Of a stretch of DNA of 64,000 nucleotides, positions 7,669 to 15,283 are shown one piece after another (within the stretch, counting starts at the first letter, position 1; each line of letters starts with the position of its first letter). Location: contig JAIBBC010000002.1 in the NCBI GenBank assembly GCA_019694875.1, positions 248,001 through 312,000 on the forward strand, in the 5' to 3' direction. This DNA comes from Cyclobacteriaceae bacterium (GTDB lineage Bacteria; Bacteroidota; Bacteroidia; Cytophagales; Cyclobacteriaceae). The position numbers were made by a program, and so were the translations under genes. The notes under the pieces are model-generated. The model had not been told where the DNA came from. It did not search any database and saw only the letters and a program-made list of their open reading frames with translations.

Positions 7669-9926
7669 ATGATTGTTTAAAAGCCATGATAAAGCAACCG
7701 GGAATGATACGAGGGTTTTCTTTGCTTGCGATGTGTTTACTGGCGGGTTTCCTCGTAGTCTGCGATAACATATCCGACAAAGCGGATATGATCCACCCAA
7801 AAACACCGCTTGAAATTGCGCTGGATTCCGCGGAAATTCTGTTTGCTTCGCCAAAAACGGAAAGGATTGTTGATCGCATTAAATCACACGTGCTGATTGA
7901 AAAAAATCCCTTGTTAAAGATGAGAGGCCTTCGGATTCTATCTAAGGTACTGCTGAGCAGATGGGTATCTTCAGCAGCTGAGCTGGATTCGGCAGCCAAA
8001 TATGTAAAACAGGCAGAAGAACTGGCATTGGCATCCGGAGACTCGCTGCAATGGGCTTTGTGTCAGGCTGATCTGTTCCGATATGAAAATCGGATACGGA
8101 ACGAATTCAGTAAACCAAAAATTCGACCGAAAAGCACACTGTTACGTGCCATAAACCTCATTGAGAAAAGTCACCTGACGGATGAACTTTCGTTTGCTTA
8201 CAGGGTATTGGCCAGAAGAATGCTAACCGATCAGGAACCGATTCCGGACGTACTGCAATGTGATTTGCTGGCGCTTCAATTTAATGACTCAGCTAAATAT
8301 CCTGAACTACGCGCTGCCATGTGTCATACTATGTATGCCACCTATTTCGCACTTAATCAGCCTAAAGACGCGTTGAAATATTTGTTACGGGCAAAAAAAA
8401 TGTTGCAACAACTGGATGATACCGTTTACTATGTATACGTCACCCTCGATTTGGCGTCATTCACACACGATGACGCAGAGAGCCTGCGCTACTATCATGA
8501 TGCGCTGCGCGTTCTAAAATCTCCTGCTCGTTCCTTACATGCGGCATGGGCTAATTACGGTCTTGGATTTAGGTTTCAGCGTATGGGAATTTATGATTCA
8601 GCCATTTACTACTCACGTCGTGGCATTGAGAAACTTTTAATAAGTCCGGGTGATAATCGAAGAGATATTTTAATGCGTCAGGTGAACATGGCTGTAAGTT
8701 ATGCCGGCTTGCGCCAGTTCGATATCGCCAAACGACTGGCAGCGATCCGGGACAGCCTTACTGTCGGGAACGCGGCCTGGGAGCAGGCAACTCCTCCAAC
8801 GGCCAAAAGGTTTGACTTATTCGGAATGATTAAGGTGTATCAAATGTTGGGTGACGTAAAAAATTTGACTCGGGTACAAGCTAAGCTGCTGAAACTACAG
8901 CGTGGATTGTATTCAAGTGAACTAATGGGTGAAGTTGGAAAAGCCGAGAAGCGGTATGAGCTTAAAATTAAAAATGAAGAGTTGAAAAACCTCGAGAAGA
9001 CCAGTGCCCTAAAGGCTACCGCTGCCGAACGGGATGAACGGCTGCGTGTATTGCTAATAGGCGTAGTAGCCATTGCAATAACCGGACTGCTGATTATCCG
9101 GAGTCTGTTGGCGCGTAAAATTAAGTTGCAGCGGTCTTTAACAAGACAAAACGCAACGATAGAACGACAAAAGATCGGTCTTGAAAATAGTCTCCGCAAT
9201 CTTCAGCGAACCCAGGCGCACATATTGAATTCTGAGAAGACGGTTATGCTGGGTCATTTCACAGCAGGTGTTGCGCATGAACTGAATAACCCGTTAAACT
9301 TTGTTTCCGGTGGTGTATCGGTTTTTGAAGAAGCTGCTGAAAATGCCGGGGAAGCAATCACTGAAAAAGAGCGGGAATTACTGCGTTCTATCAGGCAGGG
9401 AGTAGATCGGGTTATGGAAGTCGTGAACTGCCTTCGCGTGTACTGTAATCCAAAATCCGAAATCGGGTTTGATTCCTTGTCTGACGTAAAAGAGTGTCTT
9501 AATGCTTCTCTGTTGGTACTTCAATCAAAAATAAATATGAGCGAGGTGGAAATCGTGCCGGATTTATCCGACCAAATAGTGATAGGACATTCGGGCCAGC
9601 TCTGCCAGGTATTTATCAATGTAATTGACAATGCGGTTTATGCAGTCAAAGACTTAGCGAAGGAACGAAAAACGATTCGCATCCATGTTCGTAAAGACGA
9701 TGACAACGTACGGGTTGACTTTCAGGATCGCGGGCCCGGTATCGCAGAATCAATTCGGCCTAACTTATTCAGTGCCTTTTTTACAACAAAACCCGCTGGC
9801 GATAGCATGGGCTTGGGTCTTTTCAGTTGTTATGCAATTCTTAGATCGATACGGGGATCGATTTCGTTCACCAGTGACATCGGTCAGGGCACAACCTTTA
9901 CCGTTCGCTTGGCGCGTCCGAAATAA
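7665..9926 (+). CDS. TPR-domain sensor histidine kinase (tandem paralogue 3)
   Basis: This is a 753-aa kinase with the same plan as paralogues 1 and 2. A hydrophobic start ends in GFLVVC. Helical repeats follow (for example YDSAIYYSRRGIEKLL), then a transmembrane segment (VLLIGVVAIAITGLLIIRSLL). The coiled coil contains LQRTQAHILNSEK. The H-box AHELNNPLNF has His538. The ATPase boxes are DNAVYAV, DRGPGIA, FFTTK and MGLGLFSC. G1 has Arg for the usual Asn/Cys neighbour and Ala for Pro, a mild departure. The ATG overlaps the upstream stop as ATGA; ATGs 7 and 13 codons later would leave a more typical short signal peptide and remain possible. The gene ends the kinase array. Confidence 0.88.
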   Translation: MNDCLKAMIKQPGMIRGFSLLAMCLLAGFLVVCDNISDKADMIHPKTPLEIALDSAEILFASPKTERIVDRIKSHVLIEKNPLLKMRGLRILSKVLLSRWVSSAAELDSAAKYVKQAEELALASGDSLQWALCQADLFRYENRIRNEFSKPKIRPKSTLLRAINLIEKSHLTDELSFAYRVLARRMLTDQEPIPDVLQCDLLALQFNDSAKYPELRAAMCHTMYATYFALNQPKDALKYLLRAKKMLQQLDDTVYYVYVTLDLASFTHDDAESLRYYHDALRVLKSPARSLHAAWANYGLGFRFQRMGIYDSAIYYSRRGIEKLLISPGDNRRDILMRQVNMAVSYAGLRQFDIAKRLAAIRDSLTVGNAAWEQATPPTAKRFDLFGMIKVYQMLGDVKNLTRVQAKLLKLQRGLYSSELMGEVGKAEKRYELKIKNEELKNLEKTSALKATAAERDERLRVLLIGVVAIAITGLLIIRSLLARKIKLQRSLTRQNATIERQKIGLENSLRNLQRTQAHILNSEKTVMLGHFTAGVAHELNNPLNFVSGGVSVFEEAAENAGEAITEKERELLRSIRQGVDRVMEVVNCLRVYCNPKSEIGFDSLSDVKECLNASLLVLQSKINMSEVEIVPDLSDQIVIGHSGQLCQVFINVIDNAVYAVKDLAKERKTIRIHVRKDDDNVRVDFQDRGPGIAESIRPNLFSAFFTTKPAGDSMGLGLFSCYAILRSIRGSISFTSDIGQGTTFTVRLARPK

Positions 9927-9935
9927 CCGCGGCAA

Positions 9936-10013
9936 CTATTCGTCAAACGTGATGTTCACCATACTTTTCAGCGTGGTTGGAGCTTCAGAAACGTAACGTT
10001 TTATCGGATTAGC
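9936..10013 (-). pseudogene. C-terminal remnant resembling the SAM hydrolase tail
   Basis: Read on the minus strand, 25 codons end in SMVNITFDE and a TAG. The same nine residues end the SAM hydroxide adenosyltransferase at 41160. Over 26 bp (9940-9965 against 41164-41189) only two bases differ, both at synonymous third positions, and the last Glu codon and the stop differ too. Upstream residues do not match and a TAG closes the frame. No start codon or gene body is present, so this is a leftover gene end rather than a gene. Confidence 0.4.
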
Positions 10014-10057
10014 CTAAACGGTCGTCCTTTCCAGGCATATTTATCGTTTATCGGATT
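9999..10057. promoter_or_regulatory. Two TTTATCGGATT motifs before the dehydrogenase gene
   Basis: TTTATCGGATT occurs at about 9999-10010 and again at about 10047-10057, directly before the ATG of the dehydrogenase. The same string is found at about 15140 between two divergent genes, and related TTATCGG sites lie at 25918, 29482 and 31741. It may be an operator. Confidence 0.3.
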
Positions 10058-10058
10058 T

Positions 10059-10811
10059 ATGAATTATAACTTTCAGGATAAGGTTGCCTTGATAACAGGG
10101 GCAACTTCAGGTATCGGATTGGCTACCGCGCTCAGATTCGCTGAGTGTGGCGCCCGCGTGGCTTTGTTAGATCAGCATACAACACTTCCATTTAGTGCCC
10201 GAAATCAGTTTGAAAAATATGGAACTGATTTTCATTTATTTCAATGTAATGTCACGAACGAGAAAGAGGTTTCAGGATGTGTTAATCTGGTGGTAAGGAG
10301 ATTCGGACGGCTTGATTTTGCTTTTAACAGCGCGGGTGTAGGTGGAGAATTTGCCACGGTTCAGGAGTATCCAACCGATGACTGGGATTTTGTAATGAAT
10401 GTTAATTTAAAGGGCACATTTCTTTCCATGAAGTATGAAATTCCGGCAATCATAAAAAGCGGGGGTGGTGCCATTGTAAATTGTGCGTCATTGCTCAGCT
10501 TGGTAGCTTATGAAAATGATTCAGCTTACGTTGCCTCTAAGTTTGGCGTGTTAGGACTTACTAAAAATGCCGCTCTTGAATACGCGTCAACTTCGTTGAG
10601 GATAAATGCGATCAGCCCCGGGTTTACCCGTACCCCAATGATCGACAAAGGTAATGATGACAAACTCAGGCAGATTGCAGCGCGACATCCCATTGGGCGT
10701 GTTGCCGCTCCGGAAGAAATTGCAAATGGTGTGCTATGGCTTTGCTCCGACCAAGCAACCTTTGCGGTTGGACTGAATCTTTTACTGGATGGAGGTTATA
10801 CAATCCAATAA
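10059..10811 (+). CDS. SDR family NAD(P)-dependent oxidoreductase
   Basis: This protein of 250 aa is a classical short-chain dehydrogenase. The cofactor loop is TGATSGIG at about residues 14-21, the structural motif NSAG replaces the usual NNAG, the catalytic Ser lies in VNCASLLS, and the Tyr-x-x-x-Lys is YVASK in SAYVASKFG. The PG motif (ISPGFTRTPM) and the C-terminal LLLDGGYT are as usual. It reduces or oxidises a carbonyl/alcohol; the substrate cannot be told. An Asp (LLDQH) at the end of the second strand hints at NAD preference, by family knowledge. It is followed after 16 bp by the amidohydrolase and probably shares its transcript. Confidence 0.9.
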   Translation: MNYNFQDKVALITGATSGIGLATALRFAECGARVALLDQHTTLPFSARNQFEKYGTDFHLFQCNVTNEKEVSGCVNLVVRRFGRLDFAFNSAGVGGEFATVQEYPTDDWDFVMNVNLKGTFLSMKYEIPAIIKSGGGAIVNCASLLSLVAYENDSAYVASKFGVLGLTKNAALEYASTSLRINAISPGFTRTPMIDKGNDDKLRQIAARHPIGRVAAPEEIANGVLWLCSDQATFAVGLNLLLDGGYTIQ

Positions 10812-10827
10812 TACATCATCAAATTTT

Positions 10828-12165
10828 ATGAAATATATCGTTTTCGCGCTGATGCTCTCCACGCTGCCGGTTTGTACGCAGGAGCCATCGCCTTCCAGAG
10901 TTCAGCGTCCTGTAGAGGATATTGTTCAGGACATCGCATTCGTCAATGTGAATGTGATAACCATGGAATCGGAAATGGTTCTGAAAGACCAAACTGTTTT
11001 AGTAAAAAATTCGAACATTGAACTGATCGGTCCTACTAAATCAACAAAGGTTCCTTCAACCTATTTCCGGATTGATGCAAAAGGCGCTTACCTCATGCCG
11101 GGCCTGGCGGACATGCACACACACATCTGGTACCAGGAGGATTTGCTTCCATATGTAGCAAATGGAGTTACTGCCGTATTGAATATGGGTAGCCCGTCCA
11201 GCATACTTCAGTTCAGGTCTAAGTCAGTGGCCAAAGAGATTATTGCACCCACCATTTTTGCCAGCGGGTTTGTAGATGGCCCGAACAGCCGCGGTTGGTT
11301 TGCAAGAACTCCGGCCGAAGCTGAAGAGGCCGTGATTGAGATCAAGGCTGGCGGCTGGGATTTTATTAAAGTCTATAATAGTATCCCAACAGATGCCTAT
11401 CAGGCATTAATGACGAAAGCAAAAAGTGAAGGTATAGCAGTTATTGGTCATGGTGTACGTGCCCCTGGCATGCAGGGAATTTTAAACTCAGGTCAGGTAA
11501 TGATAGCGCATGCAGAAGAATATCTGTATACGTTTTTCAACAGAACACCCAACGAATCAAAAATTGCAGAGGCGGTAATGCTTACCAAAGACGCAGGTGC
11601 TTATGTTACGCCAAACTTATGTACGTACGAAACTATTGCGAGGCAATGGGGTAATCCTGCTGAATCGCAACGCTTACTGAACCTTCCAGAAATGAAATAT
11701 GTAAGCCCCAAATGGAAGGATAATTTCTGGAAGCAATTTGATTTCCCCACACGTAATGGAAATATTAACACGGAGTACGCTTTCCTGAAAAAATTAACAA
11801 AGAGTTTTTATGATGTGGGTGTTCCTCTTTTACTCGGCACCGATACCCCGTTTATGACCGGACAAGCCAACGGCTTTGCTATTCATGATGATATCCGCAA
11901 CCTGACTGAATGCGGACTTACACCTTACCAGGCGCTTTCGATCGGTACAAAGAATGCGGGCGAATTCATTAACAAATTTGTTAGCGGTAGCAAACCATTT
12001 GGACTTATTAAGGTGGGATGCAAGGCTGATTTGCTGTTGCTTCAAACCAATCCGTTAAAAGATGTACGAGCGCTAAGAGATCGGGTGGGCGTGATGATCA
12101 ATGGCCGGTGGCTGTCGGAAGCAAAATTGAAAGAAGAAATGGAAGCTTTGGTTAAATCCTATTGA
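10828..12165 (+). CDS. Amidohydrolase family protein, exported
   Basis: This protein of 445 aa begins with a signal segment (KYIVFALMLSTLP) followed by a Cys, so a lipoprotein is possible. The amidohydrolase barrel has the first metal pair in DMHTHIW, the later His residues in GHGVR and AHAEE, and the metal Asp in LLGTDTPF. The C-terminal strand motif (GCKADLLLLQTNPLKDV) is typical of the imidazolonepropionase-like group, which hydrolyses cyclic amides or dipeptides. The position of a barrel Lys (FIKVYNS) fits the carboxylated-Lys type. The ATG was chosen because the signal peptide starts there; an upstream in-frame ATG lies inside the dehydrogenase gene. Confidence 0.87.
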   Translation: MKYIVFALMLSTLPVCTQEPSPSRVQRPVEDIVQDIAFVNVNVITMESEMVLKDQTVLVKNSNIELIGPTKSTKVPSTYFRIDAKGAYLMPGLADMHTHIWYQEDLLPYVANGVTAVLNMGSPSSILQFRSKSVAKEIIAPTIFASGFVDGPNSRGWFARTPAEAEEAVIEIKAGGWDFIKVYNSIPTDAYQALMTKAKSEGIAVIGHGVRAPGMQGILNSGQVMIAHAEEYLYTFFNRTPNESKIAEAVMLTKDAGAYVTPNLCTYETIARQWGNPAESQRLLNLPEMKYVSPKWKDNFWKQFDFPTRNGNINTEYAFLKKLTKSFYDVGVPLLLGTDTPFMTGQANGFAIHDDIRNLTECGLTPYQALSIGTKNAGEFINKFVSGSKPFGLIKVGCKADLLLLQTNPLKDVRALRDRVGVMINGRWLSEAKLKEEMEALVKSY

Positions 12166-12248
12166 ACTGACACCTGATAGGGAGTGAATTCAAACTTGTG
12201 TCTTGCCTAATAGCATTGTTCATTTTGTTGCATAAATCCGTTAAGAAG

Positions 12249-13706
12249 ATGACTCAATCCATTTCATTTATAAGAAACTGTAAACTTCATATTATTCTGT
12301 TACTTATCATTTGTTGTTGCTCATCAAAGAATGATTCAGTAATAGCCAATAAAAATGAGCCCTTTATATCAGCGGCTATTTCTGCTTCAGAAATGCTGAA
12401 AACGCATATGCGTCAATTTGATATTCCTGGGATGCAGGTAGCAGTCTCTTCTGGTGGGCAACTCGTATGGTCAGAATCATTTGGTTATGCAGATTTGGAA
12501 AGAAAGATACCTGTCAATAATACAACTGAATTCAGGCTTGGTAGTGTTTCGAAAAGCTTAACAGGTGCTGCGGTCGCCCTTTTACTCCAGCAGGGGAAAT
12601 TTACGCTTGAATCTGAGGTGTATCAGTTAGTGCCGACTTTTCCTAAGAAGCCATGGCCAATTACAATTGGTCAGTTAGCAGGTCACACTTCCGGTATTCG
12701 CCATTACAATTCTGATGACGAAGTTAATAATACGAAACATTATGAAACAGTCTCTGAAGCACTCAATCAATTTTCGAACGATACACTGCTGTTTGCACCA
12801 GGCACTCAAGTTGAGTACAGTAGTTTTGGCTATACGTTATTGAGCGCAGCGATAGAGTCGGTCAGCAATAGCCCGTTCCCCGAATATATGAAGAATTGCA
12901 TCTTCGTTCCGTTAGGCATGACGCATACATCAATGGATTACACTGACAGGGATATTCCGGAACGAAGCAAATTTTATGTTTTGAATGATGACGACATGAG
13001 AGTTGAAGCACCTTTTGTTGATAATAGCAATAAATGGGCGGCTGGCGGTATGATTTCTACTGCGGAAGACCTTGCCCGCTTTGGCAACGCATTGTTAGAT
13101 AATTCATTGGTGCGTGCCGATATCAACGACCTGTTATTCAAGTCTATGAAAACCAAAAACGGAGTCGAGACGGGTTATGGCATTGGCTGGCAAATAAAAA
13201 TGGATGGCCAGGGGCGAAAAGTAGTTTTGAGTGACGGCTCAATGCCCAGCGCCCGCGCTGTTCTTTTGTTGTATCCTGCCGAAAAGCTTGTCGTTAGTCT
13301 GCTTATGAATACCGGAAAATCGATTTTTTTTAATAAAGAAGAAGCGATGATGTTGGCGAATTTATTCCTGCAACCAACAGGATTTAACCCCTCAGAAACC
13401 GAAAGAAGAAATGCTGTAGGTAAGTATAGCTATTCCACAACAATGGAAGATGAAGCTATAAATGGTGTGATTAGTATCACGGAAGAAAACGGTCGGCTAA
13501 AAGGTACAATGACCATACCTAATCAGTTTTTTAAAGAACGTGTAATTCCCGTCCCTTCCGTCAGGGTAGTGGGAGATCAAATAGATATTATAGGGGTCCC
13601 AGGCAATTGGATTTCCATGAGTTTTATCAGTTCGGGAAACGAATCACAGGGTATATGGCGATTTGGACCAATTAAAGGTGATATGGAATGCCGACACTAC
13701 AAATAG
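12249..13706 (+). CDS. Serine hydrolase, beta-lactamase/esterase family lipoprotein
   Basis: This protein of 485 aa has a hydrophobic leader ending in a run of cysteines (IICCCSS), consistent with a lipoprotein. The class C beta-lactamase/DD-peptidase fold shows Ser99-Val-Ser-Lys102 as the nucleophile motif and Tyr190-Ser-Ser in place of the usual Tyr-x-Asn. Gly-rich turns (GHTSGIRHY and GGMISTAEDLARFG) follow as in the family. A C-terminal beta-rich tail of about 100 residues follows the catalytic domain. Such enzymes act as esterases or peptidases outside the cytoplasm; true beta-lactamase activity is unlikely given the Tyr-Ser-Ser motif. The start was chosen at an ATG preceded by TTAAGAAG. 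Confidence 0.85.
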   Translation: MTQSISFIRNCKLHIILLLIICCCSSKNDSVIANKNEPFISAAISASEMLKTHMRQFDIPGMQVAVSSGGQLVWSESFGYADLERKIPVNNTTEFRLGSVSKSLTGAAVALLLQQGKFTLESEVYQLVPTFPKKPWPITIGQLAGHTSGIRHYNSDDEVNNTKHYETVSEALNQFSNDTLLFAPGTQVEYSSFGYTLLSAAIESVSNSPFPEYMKNCIFVPLGMTHTSMDYTDRDIPERSKFYVLNDDDMRVEAPFVDNSNKWAAGGMISTAEDLARFGNALLDNSLVRADINDLLFKSMKTKNGVETGYGIGWQIKMDGQGRKVVLSDGSMPSARAVLLLYPAEKLVVSLLMNTGKSIFFNKEEAMMLANLFLQPTGFNPSETERRNAVGKYSYSTTMEDEAINGVISITEENGRLKGTMTIPNQFFKERVIPVPSVRVVGDQIDIIGVPGNWISMSFISSGNESQGIWRFGPIKGDMECRHYK

Positions 13707-13756
13707 TAAAGAATGTATACACTAAAATCAAATGCAATATAATCCAGTTAAATATT

Positions 13757-14191
13757 ATGAAGAGTACCACATTTTTGTTTATGTTGGCTTTGCTGACCGG
13801 TTGTAGTTTTGAAGATGAACAGCTGCGACCAATTCAATTGCATTTACCGCCTCACGAGCTCACTGTTTGGAAGCTTTCGAGAGTGCAGTACTTAAACGAG
13901 GAATGGCGAGCAGCGTCCGCGAAAGATCTGCATGAACTCAGGTTTACCACAAACGGTAAAGTTGAATTTGTTCACTCCGAGGGCGCATGCTCTGGAACGT
14001 ATATTCTGGAAGAGTCAAGTAACACGACCAGCCTTATGTTGAAAGACCTTCCGTGTTCTGTGCCTGCGCCTCACATGTGGCAGTCGCATCTCATTGTCTC
14101 GTTGACCGACTCGCTTGTCGTTACCGAGCCTCGATTGAATCCCACAGCATTTAAGTCATCGGTTAAGTTTGAGTATAGAATTAGTCATTGA
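13757..14191 (+). CDS. Small lipoprotein of unknown function
   Basis: This 144-residue protein has a clear lipoprotein signal (FMLALLTGC, Cys at about 18). The mature part is beta-rich, with the pattern LTVWKLSRVQYL...EWRAASAKDLHELRFTTNGKVEF, two Cys in the middle (GACSG and LPCS), and a strand-like end. It resembles lipocalin-like Bacteroidota lipoproteins, but I cannot assign a family. A truncated relative lies at 18670 (VTVWKLSRILVESTWKTVEENQIVTLKF). It begins 50 bp after the serine hydrolase and may be in its operon. Confidence 0.65.
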   Translation: MKSTTFLFMLALLTGCSFEDEQLRPIQLHLPPHELTVWKLSRVQYLNEEWRAASAKDLHELRFTTNGKVEFVHSEGACSGTYILEESSNTTSLMLKDLPCSVPAPHMWQSHLIVSLTDSLVVTEPRLNPTAFKSSVKFEYRISH

Positions 14192-14332
14192 TCGAAACGG
14201 AATGTTAGCGATATTCTGGGTTAACGCAGAGCGCACGAAAGGAGATCAAATCTTTCAGCTCGCTTCAGTTTAATTCGGAAATGCATTCCGGTGTAAAACT
14301 TAGTCCCGTAAGTAGTCAGGTTGATTCTTAAA

Positions 14333-15073
14333 TTACTCCCAATGCAGGTCAGAGAATGTATCGGTTGTAGAGAGAAGATTTGCGGGTAGTTTTTTAGGTG
14401 TTGCAATGTTTCTGTATTCCTCGCGCGAGGTAACAACTCCGTTTCTCATAAACACAACCTCTACCGCAATCCAGCCTTTACCAAGCTTCTCATACTTATT
14501 AAATTGGGTTTGAAACATATTCCCTTTCCTGCCTTTGTTTTCCATTTTGGTGAATAACATGGTTTCTGCATCTATCCAAAATCTGCAGATATCCGGATTG
14601 CCAATAACATATTGTTTTTTGCCAGTTAGAGTATCAATTTCAAATCTTTCGAAATCGTAACCTGATTTTTGCAATTTGTCAATCGTGGCATCCGGTTTAT
14701 CGATATACACACTAAAGCCAAGAATCAGTAAAACATGAGTTGTCCTTGTTCTGGAGACAATCCTGTCGTCTTTCCATACATACTGACTATCCCCTTTAAA
14801 AGTTAATCCATTGCCGCTTTTCATGTTTTCAAATTTAATGGCAAGGCCATGGGGTATACTCAGGGCTTCATACCAAATCTCTTCCTTTTCCGGATTACCT
14901 TCTTTATAGGTGGTGGTCTTCTGGGTGAAAGTCAGGTTTTTGTACCATTCGCCTTTATAATGATTATACATTTGCTCAATTACAGCGCGTCCGTTCATAG
15001 GATCCCTTTTCTCCTGAGCGAAGGCTATAGATAAAAATGATACAGAAAGAGTTAAGGTCAAGAAGAGTTTCAT
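14333..15073 (-). CDS. LolA-like exported protein
   Basis: This 246-residue protein has a signal peptide cleaved after SIAFA. The mature part has the outline of LolA/LolB-like lipoprotein-carrier relatives: an N-terminal helix with VIEQMYNHYKGEWYKNLTFTQ, then alternating strands (EIWYEALSIPHGLAIKF, SQYVWKDDRIV, YVIGNPDICRFWIDAETMLFTKM) ending in a family-like strand VEVVFMRNGVVTSREEY. Proteins of this shape bind lipid or a hydrophobic ligand in the periplasm. It is a single gene, convergent with the lipoprotein gene and divergent from the DUF2911 gene across a 210-bp gap that holds a TTTATCGGATT motif at about 15140. Confidence 0.65.
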   Translation of the reverse strand: MKLFLTLTLSVSFLSIAFAQEKRDPMNGRAVIEQMYNHYKGEWYKNLTFTQKTTTYKEGNPEKEEIWYEALSIPHGLAIKFENMKSGNGLTFKGDSQYVWKDDRIVSRTRTTHVLLILGFSVYIDKPDATIDKLQKSGYDFERFEIDTLTGKKQYVIGNPDICRFWIDAETMLFTKMENKGRKGNMFQTQFNKYEKLGKGWIAVEVVFMRNGVVTSREEYRNIATPKKLPANLLSTTDTFSDLHWE

Positions 15074-15283
15074 GAGAATAAAATGATCAGTGTTAATGAA
15101 TTTGAAAGGTATGCCTGTTTCAGTCAGATAAAGTCATACTTTATCGGATTTACCAATCTGCAAACCGGATCTAAACCTTTTGTGTAAAAGGAGACTTAGT
15201 GCACTGGTTCATACAAGTAATTTTTCGTTGTTATAGATTCGAGTCTTAATACAGAAGTTCTAATACACTTTACCTTAAACACT

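Noticed and set aside
14221-14332. End of a minus-strand gene between the lipoprotein and LolA-like genes
   Set aside because: An open stretch exists in a different frame from the LolA-like gene, but it shows no family character and no start of its own.
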